In this document: one piece after another, positions 10,301 through 17,672 of the stretch
Layout of the letters: every line of letters starts with the position of its first letter
How positions within the stretch are numbered: position 1 is the stretch's first letter
Assembly (NCBI GenBank): GCA_030432635.1
Contig: JAUIMB010000004.1
Coordinates: forward strand, 1 to 64,000
DNA length: 64,000 bases
Origin: Bacteroidia bacterium
GTDB taxonomy: Bacteria > Bacteroidota > Bacteroidia > Flavobacteriales > Flavobacteriaceae
Direction of reading: 5' to 3'
The notes under the pieces: generated by a model
Database searches by the model: none
What the model was told of the DNA's origin: nothing
What the model saw: the letters and a program-made list of their open reading frames with translations, nothing else
Made by a program: the position numbers and the translations under genes

Positions 10301-10396
10301 GACGTCCTTCCATAATTTAGAATAATCTTCAGGTGTTTGGGCATTCGAGAAATTAGCAAAACAAACGAGCATCAATGCGCTTATAAATGATTTCAT
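4310..10396 (-). CDS. Alpha-2-macroglobulin family protein (giant, exported)
   Basis: About 2028 residues. A Sec signal peptide (MKSFISALMLVCFANFSNA) is followed by a ~500-residue helical region, then a run of MG-type beta domains (markers RSIYRPGQPLYFKG and YFSVEEYKRPKFEANF), the A2M core (PQLHTDEHGNVSFSFTTPEALTKW is split across this marker region), a thioester domain and a C-terminal receptor-like domain. The thioester motif CNEQ is intact (Cys1479), within YPYDCNEQTFSRYYAN. Bacterial A2Ms trap attacking proteases; this one is likely in the periplasm or outer membrane. Unlike many proteobacterial A2Ms it has no pbpC neighbour. Longer starts exist (TTG 10435, ATG 10429), but 10396 gives the best signal peptide. 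It is transcribed alone. Confidence 0.93.
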   Translation of the reverse strand: MKSFISALMLVCFANFSNAQTPEDYSKLWKDVQKLENEGLPKSALKIVETIEEKAKASNNTPQKIKTLLYRSKYALILEEDAQFNVIHDFRTAISESEIPTKNVLQNMLATLYWQYFNQNRYQFYNRTKTSEKTDTEDFRTWDLQTLFDEVHRLYQASLANGLILQQTDLHDYKAILIKQEDSEIFRPTLYDLLSHHALEFYKTDESSITKPAYKFEIDDEQLLSTASTFINLNVASKDSTSLQLNALKIYQNLIKFHSSDTSAEALVTVDIERLNFIYQNAVFTQKDDVYHTTLNTAYQKWNAVKNNVASRYAFNLAQLYYQQGQQYRPKTKENHRWKFKEALEICNTIIKDYPESEGAKQCRNLKSQILAESLQITTEDIFPINTNTLALINYKNIAAIDVKIGQLNDVQLERLRGNNNSTEQLEILNKMVAIAQWTSTLKDEQDYQQHSTEISIPKLDNGRYVIFGKVNNEKNTYAFKEIQVTNLAYIQKDLKGDVSYQIINRLNGQPIANAEVTMTYIKNYQGGSLKQKYVTDGNGEFSIQRENHNRSRITLDIASNNDKARFENLYISRYYNYGNDEPNYPINKAFLFTDRSIYRPGQPLYFKGIVMTTKQDGTQVLAKTPVEVTLYNTNGEDLSTLSLKTNEFGSVSGEFMLPNNGLTGNFSIQLKGKDNSNAYHYFSVEEYKRPKFEANFNPISETYKVNDTITVKGQAVAYAGSNISDAKVVYRVRRNVRYPDWYYWYRPYFNNEPQEIIHGETLTDTHGNFELKFKALPDHSVDESTLPIFNYEITADITDLNGETRSTSTIVNVGYHAMTASIAIANNLDKTDSKHELKIDTRNLNGEPVDASGSIKIYKLKAPNTVLRPRPWNAPDYQSFTKEEFKALFPHEAFNNEHDSRFWEKGELVFSETFDTKTSKSVALGRIKKWVSGAYRIVLESEDRFGQTVKDEAQIQLFSNDDKTLADHALFSVTTNKLDYTIGDTAELTFASAAEHLTVTIAIEKDANIIRKEIITLNANKKTISVPVTKDDLGGFAVHYSYAFKNSFSQGTKRISVPYPKTDLEIETLTFRDKLQPGTDETWQFKVKGPKGDKVTAEVLASMYDLSLDQFKTHHWSFDPIQQPNYYSRLNLSPGQSFRINRFRIANIRTHYSAYQTQSYDRLNFFGLSFGNRYRYLRRDKLASVAMAVESEVMEETSTLVDAFSISDDADLAGGTMNADGKGEEWTPQNSENQDVNGQDFSDVKIRKNLQETAFFFPQLHTDEHGNVSFSFTTPEALTKWKLQLLAHTKSLESATTSLETVTQKELMVIPNAPRFLRQGDVITISTKIANLTEQALSGQAKLALIDAISGEDITESLVSSSAVETFSVDKKGNTRVAWLLNIPDNVSAVQYKIIAKAGNFSDGEQNALPVLSNRMLVTETLPMWIRSNESKTFTLDKLKTASSNTLKHHKLTLEMTSNPAWYAVQALPYLMEYPYDCNEQTFSRYYANALASHIANSNPRIQEVFNQWRHWDALLSNLEKNQELKSLLIQETPWLRDAQSETEQKKRIALLFDLNKMNNELSAALHKLKNGQMDNGAWPWFNGGRPNRYITQHIITGFGHLDKLKVIQGESEKAMIEKAVHYLDSEFVKSYNDIKKHNPKADLSKDHLSYIQLHYLYMRSFFPQIKPSETVKDIMNYYMTQINNYWLSRHLYAKGLMALVSHRMNNKVTASKILKSLMENSITSEELGMYWKSNTNSWHWYQAPIETQALLIEAFSEAGDVIQSETRHLETIDNLKIWLLKNKQTNRWSTTKATTEAVYALLLQGREWLSVTEMVDVVLGGKSITPSKLDDVKVEAGTGYYKTSWSAKEIQPEMASVKLTKKGDGIAWGSLYWQYFEDLDKITSAETPLQLKKKLFKKTNTDTGEEITEITSETSLNVGDLVRVRIELRSDRTMEFVHMKDMRAAGLEPVNVLSQYKYQDGLGYYESTKDASTNFFFDYLPKGIYVFEYDLRVNNIGDMSNGITTIQSMYAPEFSSHSEGIRIMVN

Positions 10397-10529
10397 ATTA
10401 TATTTTTTTGGCAAATTAATCCCTTTCATGTCCAAAGCCTACAACAACTGAGTTGATCTTGTGTTTGGATGAGGGAAGTTAATGATTTTAATAGTAAAGG
10501 CATTATCTTTACATCTTGAAAATCAAAAA

Positions 10530-10564
10530 CAATACCACTTTAATAGTAAAAACTAATGGTATTG
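10530..10564 (+). promoter_or_regulatory. Hairpin upstream of the TPR gene
   Basis: Perfect 8-bp arms CAATACCA (10530-10537) and TGGTATTG (10557-10564) are followed by ATTTTTCG. The hairpin lies 19 bp before the TPR gene ATG, between divergent genes with nothing reading in from upstream. It would therefore be a 5'-leader structure or operator rather than an ordinary end-of-operon terminator. Confidence 0.4.
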
Positions 10565-10583
10565 ATTTTTCGTAAGTTATGGT

Positions 10584-11537
10584 ATGAGATATATAATTTT
10601 TCTTTTGTGCTTTCCTGTTATGACTTTTGGACAGTTATCCCTTGATGATGCTCGAAAATTGATTCAAGATAAGCAATACGAAAAAGCCGAACAGATACTT
10701 TCCGATTATGTCACGACTTACCAAAATGATAAAGATGGACTAGAATTATTAGGTGATGCCTATAGTTATCAAAGTAAGTGGGACAGTGCTATAGACCATT
10801 ATCACAAACTAACGCAATTAGAGTCTACCAATGCCAATTATCACTACAAACATGGTGGTGCGTTGGCAATGAAGGCTTTGAGAGGTAGTAAATTAAATGC
10901 TCTCGGTATTATTGGTGATGTGAAAGATGCCTTCCTAAAAGCGGCCCAACTCGATCCAAATCATATCGATACACGTTGGGCTTTGGTTGAACTGTATATG
11001 CAAATGCCTGGAATTTTCGGTGGAAGTATGAGTAAATCTTTAAAATATGCCAACGAATTACAAAACTTATCTAAAGTTGATGGGTATTTAGCCAAAGGCT
11101 ATATCTACGAATATGATGACGAACCAGAATTAGCCGAGAAGTATTATAAATTAGCTATTGAAGTTGGAGGATCGATTACCTGTTATGATAAATTAACGAC
11201 CTTATATGAAAATCAAAAACAACCAGATAAAGCGATTTTAAATATTGAAGCTTCGGGACAGCAACACCAACGTAATGCAATGCACTACCAAATAGGAAAA
11301 GTATGTGCCGAATATAATATACAACTAGAAAAAGGGGAACGTTGCCTGTTAACTTACATCCAAAACCATACCGCTAAGGATGGCGTACCCAAAGCTTGGG
11401 CACATTATAGGTTAGCCCAAATACACAAACATAAAGGCGATAAGAATGAGGCTTTAAAATGGATTGACAAGGCCATTGTTGGTTTACCTAAAATTGAGGT
11501 ATTTAAGGAAGAAAAGAAAAGTATTCAAAATTTGTAG
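10584..11537 (+). CDS. Exported TPR-repeat protein
   Basis: This 317-residue protein begins with a short signal peptide (MRYIIFLLCFPVMTFGQ). The remainder is alpha-helical with tetratricopeptide-type repeats (KAEQILSDYV..., WDSAIDHYHKL..., AEKYYKLAIEVGG..., ALKWIDKAIVGL) and a conserved-looking central MPGIFGGSMSKSLKYA segment. That layout resembles exported TPR proteins common in Bacteroidota. It probably acts as a periplasmic scaffold; no partner can be named. It is divergent from the A2M gene and monocistronic by spacing. Confidence 0.85.
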   Translation: MRYIIFLLCFPVMTFGQLSLDDARKLIQDKQYEKAEQILSDYVTTYQNDKDGLELLGDAYSYQSKWDSAIDHYHKLTQLESTNANYHYKHGGALAMKALRGSKLNALGIIGDVKDAFLKAAQLDPNHIDTRWALVELYMQMPGIFGGSMSKSLKYANELQNLSKVDGYLAKGYIYEYDDEPELAEKYYKLAIEVGGSITCYDKLTTLYENQKQPDKAILNIEASGQQHQRNAMHYQIGKVCAEYNIQLEKGERCLLTYIQNHTAKDGVPKAWAHYRLAQIHKHKGDKNEALKWIDKAIVGLPKIEVFKEEKKSIQNL

Positions 11538-11646
11538 TAGCCTTTTCAATGCTTGTGATAATTTCACCTATAGTGATTTGAAGTGTTTTTAATTGTCGAA
11601 TGCGTTTTTTTTCAATGTCAACTTCGAATTCGACTTTAACTTCTGT

Positions 11647-11654
11647 TATATTTG
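11647..11654 (+). promoter_or_regulatory. Predicted -7 box upstream of mpl
   Basis: TATATTTG fits the Bacteroidota -7 consensus TAnnTTTG. A clear -33 TTTG is not seen. It lies 15 bp before the ATG at 11670 and covers an in-frame TTG (11652), which argues against that TTG as the start. Confidence 0.45.
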
Positions 11655-11669
11655 TTCCAAAGCATTACT

Positions 11670-13022
11670 ATGAACGTACATTTTATAGCCATAGGCGGAA
11701 GTGCCATGCACAACCTTGCCTTGGCATTGCATAATAAAGGCTATCAGGTCACAGGAAGTGACGATACCATTTTCGAACCTTCAAAATCCCGATTACAATC
11801 CAAAGGATTACTTCCAGAGACCTTTGGTTGGTTTCCTGAAAAAATTTCTACAGATATAGATGCTATTGTCTTGGGCATGCATGCCAAAGCCGATAATCCA
11901 GAATTATTGAAAGCACAAGAATTGGGTATAAAAATCTACAGTTACCCAGAATTTCTTTATGAACAATCCAAACATAAAACGCGTGTTGTGATTGGAGGTA
12001 GCCACGGGAAAACGACCATTACCTCAATGATTCTGCATGTCATGCATTATCATGATCGTGATGTCGATTATATGGTTGGTGCTCAACTTGAAGGTTTTGA
12101 TGTGATGGTGAAGCTTACCACGGAAAATGATTTCATTGTGCTTGAAGGTGATGAATATTTGAGCTCACCAATCGATAGACGTCCAAAGTTTCACCTCTAC
12201 AAACCGAATATTGCCTTACTTAGTGGTATTGCTTGGGATCATATCAATGTATTTCCAACGTATGACAACTATGTGGAGCAATTTTCAATTTTTGTGGATA
12301 GTATTGTGCAAGGCGGAAGTATTAATTACAATGAAGAAGATCCCGAAGTAAAGCGTATTGTTGAGGCTAGCAGTAACCCAATTCGTAAATTAGCCTATTG
12401 CACACCAGAATATCGTGTGGAAAACGGACAAACTTTATTGGAGACTCCAGAAGGCGATTTACCGATTGAAGTCTTCGGAAAGCACAACCTCAATAACCTA
12501 GCTGGAGCCAAATGGATATGTCAGCATATGGGCATTGACGAAGATGATTTTTATGAAGCCATAGCAACCTTTAAGGGTGCAAGTAAACGTCTTGAAAAAA
12601 TAGCAGAGTCATGTGATAGTGTGGCTTATAAGGATTTTGCCCATTCGCCAAGTAAGGTTGAGGCTACCACAAAAGCTGTAAAGGAACAATACAAGGACAG
12701 AACACTTGTGGCTTGTTTGGAATTGCACACTTACAGTAGTTTGAATGCTGAGTTTTTAAAAGAGTACAAAGGCGCTTTGGATGCTGCTGATGTAGCCGTT
12801 GTGTTCTACTCACCTCATGCTGTAGCGATCAAAAAGCTTGAAGAAGTTTCTCACGATCAGATTGCAAAGGCCTTTGAACGTGATGACCTAAAGATTTATA
12901 CCAATCCAACAGATTTTAAACACTATCTATTTTCCCAGGATTTTAAGAATAAGGCATTGCTGCTCATGAGTTCAGGAAATTACGGTGGTTTGGATTTTGA
13001 TGAGGTAAAAAACTTGATCTAA
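11670..13022 (+). CDS. mpl: UDP-MurNAc:tripeptide ligase-type Mur ligase
   Basis: About 450 residues with the complete Mur ligase fold. The N-terminal Rossmann segment is MNVHFIAIGGSAMHNLALAL, the ATP loop is GGSHGKTTITSM, the central domain carries LEGDEYLSS, and the C-terminal domain includes YKDFAHSPSKVEATTKAV. Mpl attaches the recycled L-Ala-gamma-D-Glu-meso-DAP tripeptide to UDP-MurNAc in the cytoplasm. The HSPSKV motif and lack of typical MurC features favour Mpl over MurC, although flavobacterial copies are sometimes just called peptidoglycan synthetase. The ATG start is preferred over an upstream in-frame TTG that sits inside a predicted -7 box. Confidence 0.88.
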   Translation: MNVHFIAIGGSAMHNLALALHNKGYQVTGSDDTIFEPSKSRLQSKGLLPETFGWFPEKISTDIDAIVLGMHAKADNPELLKAQELGIKIYSYPEFLYEQSKHKTRVVIGGSHGKTTITSMILHVMHYHDRDVDYMVGAQLEGFDVMVKLTTENDFIVLEGDEYLSSPIDRRPKFHLYKPNIALLSGIAWDHINVFPTYDNYVEQFSIFVDSIVQGGSINYNEEDPEVKRIVEASSNPIRKLAYCTPEYRVENGQTLLETPEGDLPIEVFGKHNLNNLAGAKWICQHMGIDEDDFYEAIATFKGASKRLEKIAESCDSVAYKDFAHSPSKVEATTKAVKEQYKDRTLVACLELHTYSSLNAEFLKEYKGALDAADVAVVFYSPHAVAIKKLEEVSHDQIAKAFERDDLKIYTNPTDFKHYLFSQDFKNKALLLMSSGNYGGLDFDEVKNLI

Positions 13023-13045
13023 TACATTGGGTTACTGGGTGTATG

Positions 13046-13092
13046 AAAAAAATGCGTTCATTTGACATTTTGCCATCAGGAACGCATCTTTT
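13046..13092. terminator. Bidirectional terminator hairpin between mpl and the DUF4476 gene
   Basis: Perfect arms ATGCGTTC (13052-13059) and GAACGCAT (13080-13087) are flanked by an A-run on the left and CTTTTT on the right. It could therefore stop transcription from both convergent genes. The loop is long (20 nt). Confidence 0.65.
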
Positions 13093-13158
13093 TAAATTGT
13101 AAGAAATCGACCCTATACCATTTATTTTTACGATAAATTTTAGCAGCAATAAAGGATA

Positions 13159-14064
13159 TTAATGTCTTGTCGATTCAATATGTTGATTGAGTTCCTCAAT
13201 TGAGGATTCGAAGTCAAAGGCATCATTGATTTTCCAATAATTTTCAGGATTGAAGCAATAACCATAAGCAAACTTTGCATACTCCAACTTGGTATCTTCA
13301 AAATCGAATTGCATCATGATTTGCTTGATTTGACTAGCGGTTAAGCAATTTCCTTTTGTTACTTGTTTTGCCATTGTCAATTTCGAATCGGAAAACGATT
13401 TACCCTTGATTGACGATAAAGCCTGTGAAAAATCAGATTGGCTCATGGCATAACAACCTGTATCTTCTACAACAATAACATCTGTCGGAACATGTCCAGT
13501 GGTCGTGGTAGTCGTAGTTGTTGTTGTGGTCGTTGAGCTTCCAGTATTCACATTGATACCAACTCCAACATTACCATCTACATTGACACCAACACCAATA
13601 TTTACATTGTCTCCAGTGCCACCAGTAGTAGTCATTGTAGTAGTTTGGGTCGTGGTTTGAATTGGTCCCAATGGTACCGAATTGTATTGTATTACCGATA
13701 CATGACTTGGAGGAGGTAGTATAGCTTCAAAAGGCGTAAATGAAAAATAACGTAATCGTTTACCACGTTTTGTCGTCTTTATTTTATAGACCACCTCACC
13801 ACGTCTTCCGTCGACATCTGTGGTCATAAGGTGGCTTTTTTCGATCACAGGAATGGATTCATCTGCAAATATGATTTTGGCATCATAATAATCATTGGCC
13901 AAATAATCAACAGCGATATTGACCACTGGCGCTTCATTTTGTCTAACACCATTTAAAAATACATAAAACGCATCGCCATCCTCAGAGAAAATGGTAAGCC
14001 TCGATTCTTGCGCTGAAGCGAGAAAACTAAATAAAGCAATAGCTAAAAGGGTAAAATTTTTCAT
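13159..14064 (-). CDS. Exported DUF4476 protein with Thr-rich linker
   Basis: The 301 residues begin with a signal peptide (MKNFTLLAIALFSFLASAQ). An N-terminal beta-rich part reads like a surface or periplasmic module (FYVFLNGVRQNE, FADESIPVIEK). A low-complexity middle follows, with a GVGVNVDGNVGVGINVNTG stretch and a run of 12 threonines. The C-terminal ~95 residues match the DUF4476 pattern (SQADF-like SQSDFSQALSSIKGKSF, LTASQIKQIMMQFDFED, FAYGYCFNPENYWKINDAF). The function of DUF4476 is unknown. The threonine run looks like an extended linker and may vary in length between strains. Confidence 0.85.
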   Translation of the reverse strand: MKNFTLLAIALFSFLASAQESRLTIFSEDGDAFYVFLNGVRQNEAPVVNIAVDYLANDYYDAKIIFADESIPVIEKSHLMTTDVDGRRGEVVYKIKTTKRGKRLRYFSFTPFEAILPPPSHVSVIQYNSVPLGPIQTTTQTTTMTTTGGTGDNVNIGVGVNVDGNVGVGINVNTGSSTTTTTTTTTTTTGHVPTDVIVVEDTGCYAMSQSDFSQALSSIKGKSFSDSKLTMAKQVTKGNCLTASQIKQIMMQFDFEDTKLEYAKFAYGYCFNPENYWKINDAFDFESSIEELNQHIESTRH

Positions 14065-14148
14065 GATTGTTAAGTTTTAGAAAACTAGAGCTTTTCAAAA
14101 GCTGTGCCAAAATTAGTGATTTATTGCTAGATATGATATAGGTGACTA

Positions 14149-14739
14149 TCAAAAGACCTTGTCTAAAAATGTTTGAATGCTAATTTGATTCGCCTTAATA
14201 AGCTCGGCTCTAGCATTTCTCATATCACTAGGTTTCTTGTCCTGTGACAGTTTAAATTTCCCTTCCCAATCAGTTATACGAATTTCAAACATTTTAATGT
14301 AATCTAGATTTCGTTCCATTCTAGGATTATCTGGCTCTAGAATATATTTGTGGTCTGGAGCTTCCAAAAATTCTGTCATCGAAATTAGGGATTGTTTTAA
14401 GGCTGTCTTACTTTCAATGGCTTTCACTTTGCCTTTAAGGTGCACTTTGATATAATTCCAAGTTGGCAGTTGCGTAGTGCTATAAACACTTGGGGAAATA
14501 TAGCATTGAGGTCCCGAAAAGATCAGCGTCACTTCACGATTTTCCTTTAACAAATTGGCTTGCGGATTATAAATGTCTATATGTCCAATGAGTATTTCAT
14601 CTTTTAGAATTAAAGGAAGATGAGAAATAAAAGCTTGGTTGTTTTCCACGGAAATGATCGTAGCTAGAGGGAAAGTTCTAATGACTTCAATTAAATGTTG
14701 CTTATCATTTTCTTGATGATATTTTGGTGGATACGCCAT
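14149..14739 (-). CDS. PaiB-type FMN-binding protein
   Basis: About 196 residues from ATG 14739 (MAYPPKYHQEND), the standard N-terminus of the PaiB/FMN-binding split-barrel family. Recognisable features are VIRTFPLATIIS, ISHLPLIL, GHIDIYNPQANLL, CYISPSVY, TWNYIKVHLKGKVKAI and the late RNLDYIKMFEIRI. PaiB of Bacillus was described as a negative regulator of sporulation and protease genes, but most relatives are uncharacterised flavin-binding proteins. A longer frame from 14808 would cross the divergent radC promoter region and start, so it is rejected. Confidence 0.85.
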   Translation of the reverse strand: MAYPPKYHQENDKQHLIEVIRTFPLATIISVENNQAFISHLPLILKDEILIGHIDIYNPQANLLKENREVTLIFSGPQCYISPSVYSTTQLPTWNYIKVHLKGKVKAIESKTALKQSLISMTEFLEAPDHKYILEPDNPRMERNLDYIKMFEIRITDWEGKFKLSQDKKPSDMRNARAELIKANQISIQTFLDKVF

Positions 14740-14758
14740 GATTGTAGAAAATATACTA

Positions 14759-14766
14759 TATATTTG
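14759..14766 (+). promoter_or_regulatory. Predicted -7 box for radC
   Basis: TATATTTG matches TAnnTTTG and lies 31 bp upstream of the radC ATG, in the short gap between divergent paiB-like and radC genes. No convincing -33 TTTG is visible. Confidence 0.45.
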
Positions 14767-14797
14767 AATCTTATAAAGGTACTTATTAAATACTACG

Positions 14798-15496
14798 ATG
14801 TCCAACAAATCAACTTCATTTTCGATAAAAAATTGGTCGCATGATGATCAGCCACGAGAAAAACTTCGCGATAAAGGAAGGTCTTCATTGAGCGATGCAG
14901 AATTGATTGCAATACTTTTAGGCTCTGGAAACCGTAACGAAAATGCTGTGACCTTGAGCAAGCGTATTTTGGCAAGTGTAAACAATAACCTCAATGAGTT
15001 AGGAAAGCTGACTTTAAAGCAACTTATGACGTTCAAGGGTATAGGTGAAGCCAAGGCGATTTCAATCGTTGCTGCTATGGAATTAGGCAGACGTAGGAGA
15101 GGGGAAGAAGCTTTAAGTAAACAAAAAATAAGTTCGAGTGTTTCCGTGTTTGAACTCATGCAACCCATTCTAGGCGAATTGCCTCATGAAGAATTCTGGA
15201 TCATCTATCTTAATAATTCCAATAAAATTATCCAAAAGCACCAACTCAGCAAAGGTGGTATCACAGGAACCTTGGTCGATGTTCGTTTGGTCTTGAAAAC
15301 AGCTTTGGCTTTAGGTGCTGTCGCACTCATATTAATTCATAACCATCCATCAGGTACTTTAAAACCTAGTAATGCGGATAAAGAATTGACGCAAAAGCTG
15401 AAAACCGCATCACAAAGTTTGGATATTAAAGTTCTCGATCATCTTATCATAACCGAAAATGCGTATTTTAGCTTTGCAGATGAAGGGCTCTTATAA
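14798..15496 (+). CDS. radC: RadC family JAMM-domain protein
   Basis: At 232 residues this has the standard RadC layout. An N-terminal UPF0758 segment (REKLRDKGRSSLSDAELIAILLGSG) leads into a helix-hairpin-helix (FKGIGEAKAISIVAAMELGRR). The C-terminal MPN+/JAMM metalloprotease-like domain has E132, H181-N-H183-PSG and D194 positioned as zinc ligands. It was named for DNA repair, but that role is disputed and the biochemical activity is not established. Divergent from the paiB-like gene. Confidence 0.93.
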   Translation: MSNKSTSFSIKNWSHDDQPREKLRDKGRSSLSDAELIAILLGSGNRNENAVTLSKRILASVNNNLNELGKLTLKQLMTFKGIGEAKAISIVAAMELGRRRRGEEALSKQKISSSVSVFELMQPILGELPHEEFWIIYLNNSNKIIQKHQLSKGGITGTLVDVRLVLKTALALGAVALILIHNHPSGTLKPSNADKELTQKLKTASQSLDIKVLDHLIITENAYFSFADEGLL

Positions 15497-15579
15497 AGTC
15501 ATCAAGTTAACTTTATTGAAAAGAGTTCCGTTTTTTTCCGAATCCCACAAAAAAGTATAACTTTTACCAAACACCAAAC

Positions 15580-16884
15580 GTGTTACTAATATATACTCAT
15601 AAAATAACGCCTAGATTACGCTATGTCTTCAAGCATTTATGTACAAGGGTTTTGGGTATTCCTGTAAAGTTTACAACTACTGTAGAAGAGTTTATAGCAC
15701 ATGATAGTTTAAAAATGTCATACACAAGGCAGCCTTTGGGTAATGAGATTTTTATACGTAACCATGATTTACTCTTTGAACAAGGACTGTCTGATCTCGA
15801 TATTAATGTTCAGGATTGGGATGGTACCAAATGTTTTTTTTCAGTTGGCGAGCGCAGTGCACTTCCTTTTGACATATTTGCGGCTTCGTTTTATTTGCTT
15901 AGTCGCTATGAGGAATTTTTGCCACATGTTAAAGATGAGTATGGTCGTTTTACTGCAACAGAAAGCCTAGCATACAGGGCACAATTTTTACAGCAACCAG
16001 TGGTAGATATTTGGGCTTATCGTTTAAAGGATGTTTTGGCGGAAAGATTCGAAGAATTTGTTTTTCCCAAGCGTTCGTACAGTATACAGCCAGTGATTGA
16101 TGTTCCTATGGCATTTTATTTCAAGGAAAAGGGCTTGATGCGAACCATAGGTGGTACAGTGACAGATTTGTTCCGATTGCGTTTAAAGCGTCTGTACCAA
16201 CGTTTTATGGTGCTATTCAATTTTCAGCGTGATCCTTATGATAGTTTTAAGTGGATTATCAATAAGCAAAAGCAATTTGATTTTAAGTTTTACGTGTTCT
16301 TCCTGATAGGAGATTATTCTACCTATGACAAAAACATCAGTGTGAACAAAAAAGAATTCGTTTCACTCATCAAATCAGTTGCAGATTATTGTAAGGTTGG
16401 TTTGAAAGCTTCCTATTTTTCATTGGATGATATTTCCATTTTAAAAAAGGAAAAGAAAAAAATGGAATCCATTACCAATTATGAACTTGAAGCTTCTCGA
16501 AATTCATTTTCCAAAATTAATCTTCCTATAACGTATCGTAATTTGACAGAATTGGAAATACAGAGCGATTATACCATGGGATATTTAAACCATACAGGTT
16601 TTAGAGCTGGAAGCTGTACTCCGTTTTTGTTTTATGATTTAGATTATGAAACCCAAACACCATTGCTTATCAATTCATATCATTGCATGGATTATGCTTT
16701 GCTGAAGCATCAATCGCAATTGGATAAGCAGCAGGAACTTCAGCGATTGATAAATGCTGTAAAACAGGTTAATGGTACATTTACTGCAGTGTTTCATAAT
16801 TATTCGCTAGTTAATGACGATGAAAGATGGAAAGGCTTTAAACAATTATTTACACAAGTATTAGAATCGGTCAATGAAAATTAA
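15580..16884 (+). CDS. Polysaccharide deacetylase-like protein
   Basis: At 434 residues it begins at GTG 15580 (LLIYTHKITPRLRYVFKHL), which I recall as the common N-terminus of this flavobacterial family. The N-terminal ~190 residues form a family-specific domain (FDIFAASFYLLSRYEEFLPH, DEYGRFTATESLA). The C-terminal part resembles a NodB-type barrel, but typical metal-binding Asp/His motifs are weak: DVPMAF, then SRNSFSKINLPITYRNL and NHTGFRAGSCTPF. It may be a diverged carbohydrate deacetylase in envelope polysaccharide metabolism; activity is uncertain. It overlaps the next gene by 11 bp. Confidence 0.78.
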   Translation: MLLIYTHKITPRLRYVFKHLCTRVLGIPVKFTTTVEEFIAHDSLKMSYTRQPLGNEIFIRNHDLLFEQGLSDLDINVQDWDGTKCFFSVGERSALPFDIFAASFYLLSRYEEFLPHVKDEYGRFTATESLAYRAQFLQQPVVDIWAYRLKDVLAERFEEFVFPKRSYSIQPVIDVPMAFYFKEKGLMRTIGGTVTDLFRLRLKRLYQRFMVLFNFQRDPYDSFKWIINKQKQFDFKFYVFFLIGDYSTYDKNISVNKKEFVSLIKSVADYCKVGLKASYFSLDDISILKKEKKKMESITNYELEASRNSFSKINLPITYRNLTELEIQSDYTMGYLNHTGFRAGSCTPFLFYDLDYETQTPLLINSYHCMDYALLKHQSQLDKQQELQRLINAVKQVNGTFTAVFHNYSLVNDDERWKGFKQLFTQVLESVNEN

Positions 16885-17563
16885 AGGGATAAAACATATT
16901 TTTTTTGATTTGGATCACACGCTTTGGGATTTTGATAAAAACTCTGCCTTGGCATTTGAGAAAATCCTGAAAAAGCATCGTGTTGAAATCAATGTCGCGC
17001 AATTTTTGGATCATTACGAACCAATTAACCTCAACTATTGGAAATTGTATCGCGAGGAAAAAATCAATAAAGCAGATTTGAGATATCGACGGCTCAAGGA
17101 TACGTTTGATACCATTGGCCTTCATGTGACCGATGAACTCATTGATGAACTTGCGATTGATTATATTACTTACCTTACAACATTTAACTACCTTTTCGAA
17201 GGTACTTTTGAGATATTGGAACGATTGCAAGGGAAGTACCAATTGCATATCATTACCAATGGTTTTGAAGAAGCCCAACAAAGAAAAATGGATAATGCCA
17301 ATATCGCTCGATTTTTTAAGACGGTAACCAATTCCGAATTGGCTGGTGTTAAGAAACCAAACCCTATTATCTTTAATCATGCGCTAAACATTGCTAAGGC
17401 AAGTCCAAAAGAAAGCGTGATGATAGGAGACAACCTTGAAGCAGATGTGTTGGGCGCTATTAATGTTGGCATGGACGCGATTTTGTTTAACTATCATAAT
17501 CATACTGCCCAAGCTAATATCAAGCAAATACATCATCTTTCAGAACTTAACAATTACTTCTAA
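16874..17563 (+). CDS. yjjG: YjjG-family HAD nucleotidase
   Basis: At 229 residues this is a HAD-superfamily hydrolase with motif I FFDLDHTLWDFD, motif II HIITNGF, the conserved lysine in GVKKPNP, and motif IV MIGDNLEADVLGA. The FDLDHTLWDF start and overall length match YjjG, a house-cleaning phosphatase for non-canonical pyrimidine nucleotides. The ATG overlaps the upstream deacetylase-like gene by 11 bp, so the pair is probably translationally coupled. Confidence 0.9.
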   Translation: MKIKGIKHIFFDLDHTLWDFDKNSALAFEKILKKHRVEINVAQFLDHYEPINLNYWKLYREEKINKADLRYRRLKDTFDTIGLHVTDELIDELAIDYITYLTTFNYLFEGTFEILERLQGKYQLHIITNGFEEAQQRKMDNANIARFFKTVTNSELAGVKKPNPIIFNHALNIAKASPKESVMIGDNLEADVLGAINVGMDAILFNYHNHTAQANIKQIHHLSELNNYF

Positions 17564-17672
17564 TGTATGGAAAATAGGATTTGTTGTTCTTCTAGAATAA
17601 TCACTTCCTTTAAATATGTGTCGACTACAAAACGTATCTTTACAACCTATAAATGATAACAATTAATTCAAA

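Noticed and set aside
11652-11669. TTG start for mpl
   Set aside because: The TTG is within the predicted -7 box and ATG 11670 gives the conserved N-terminus.
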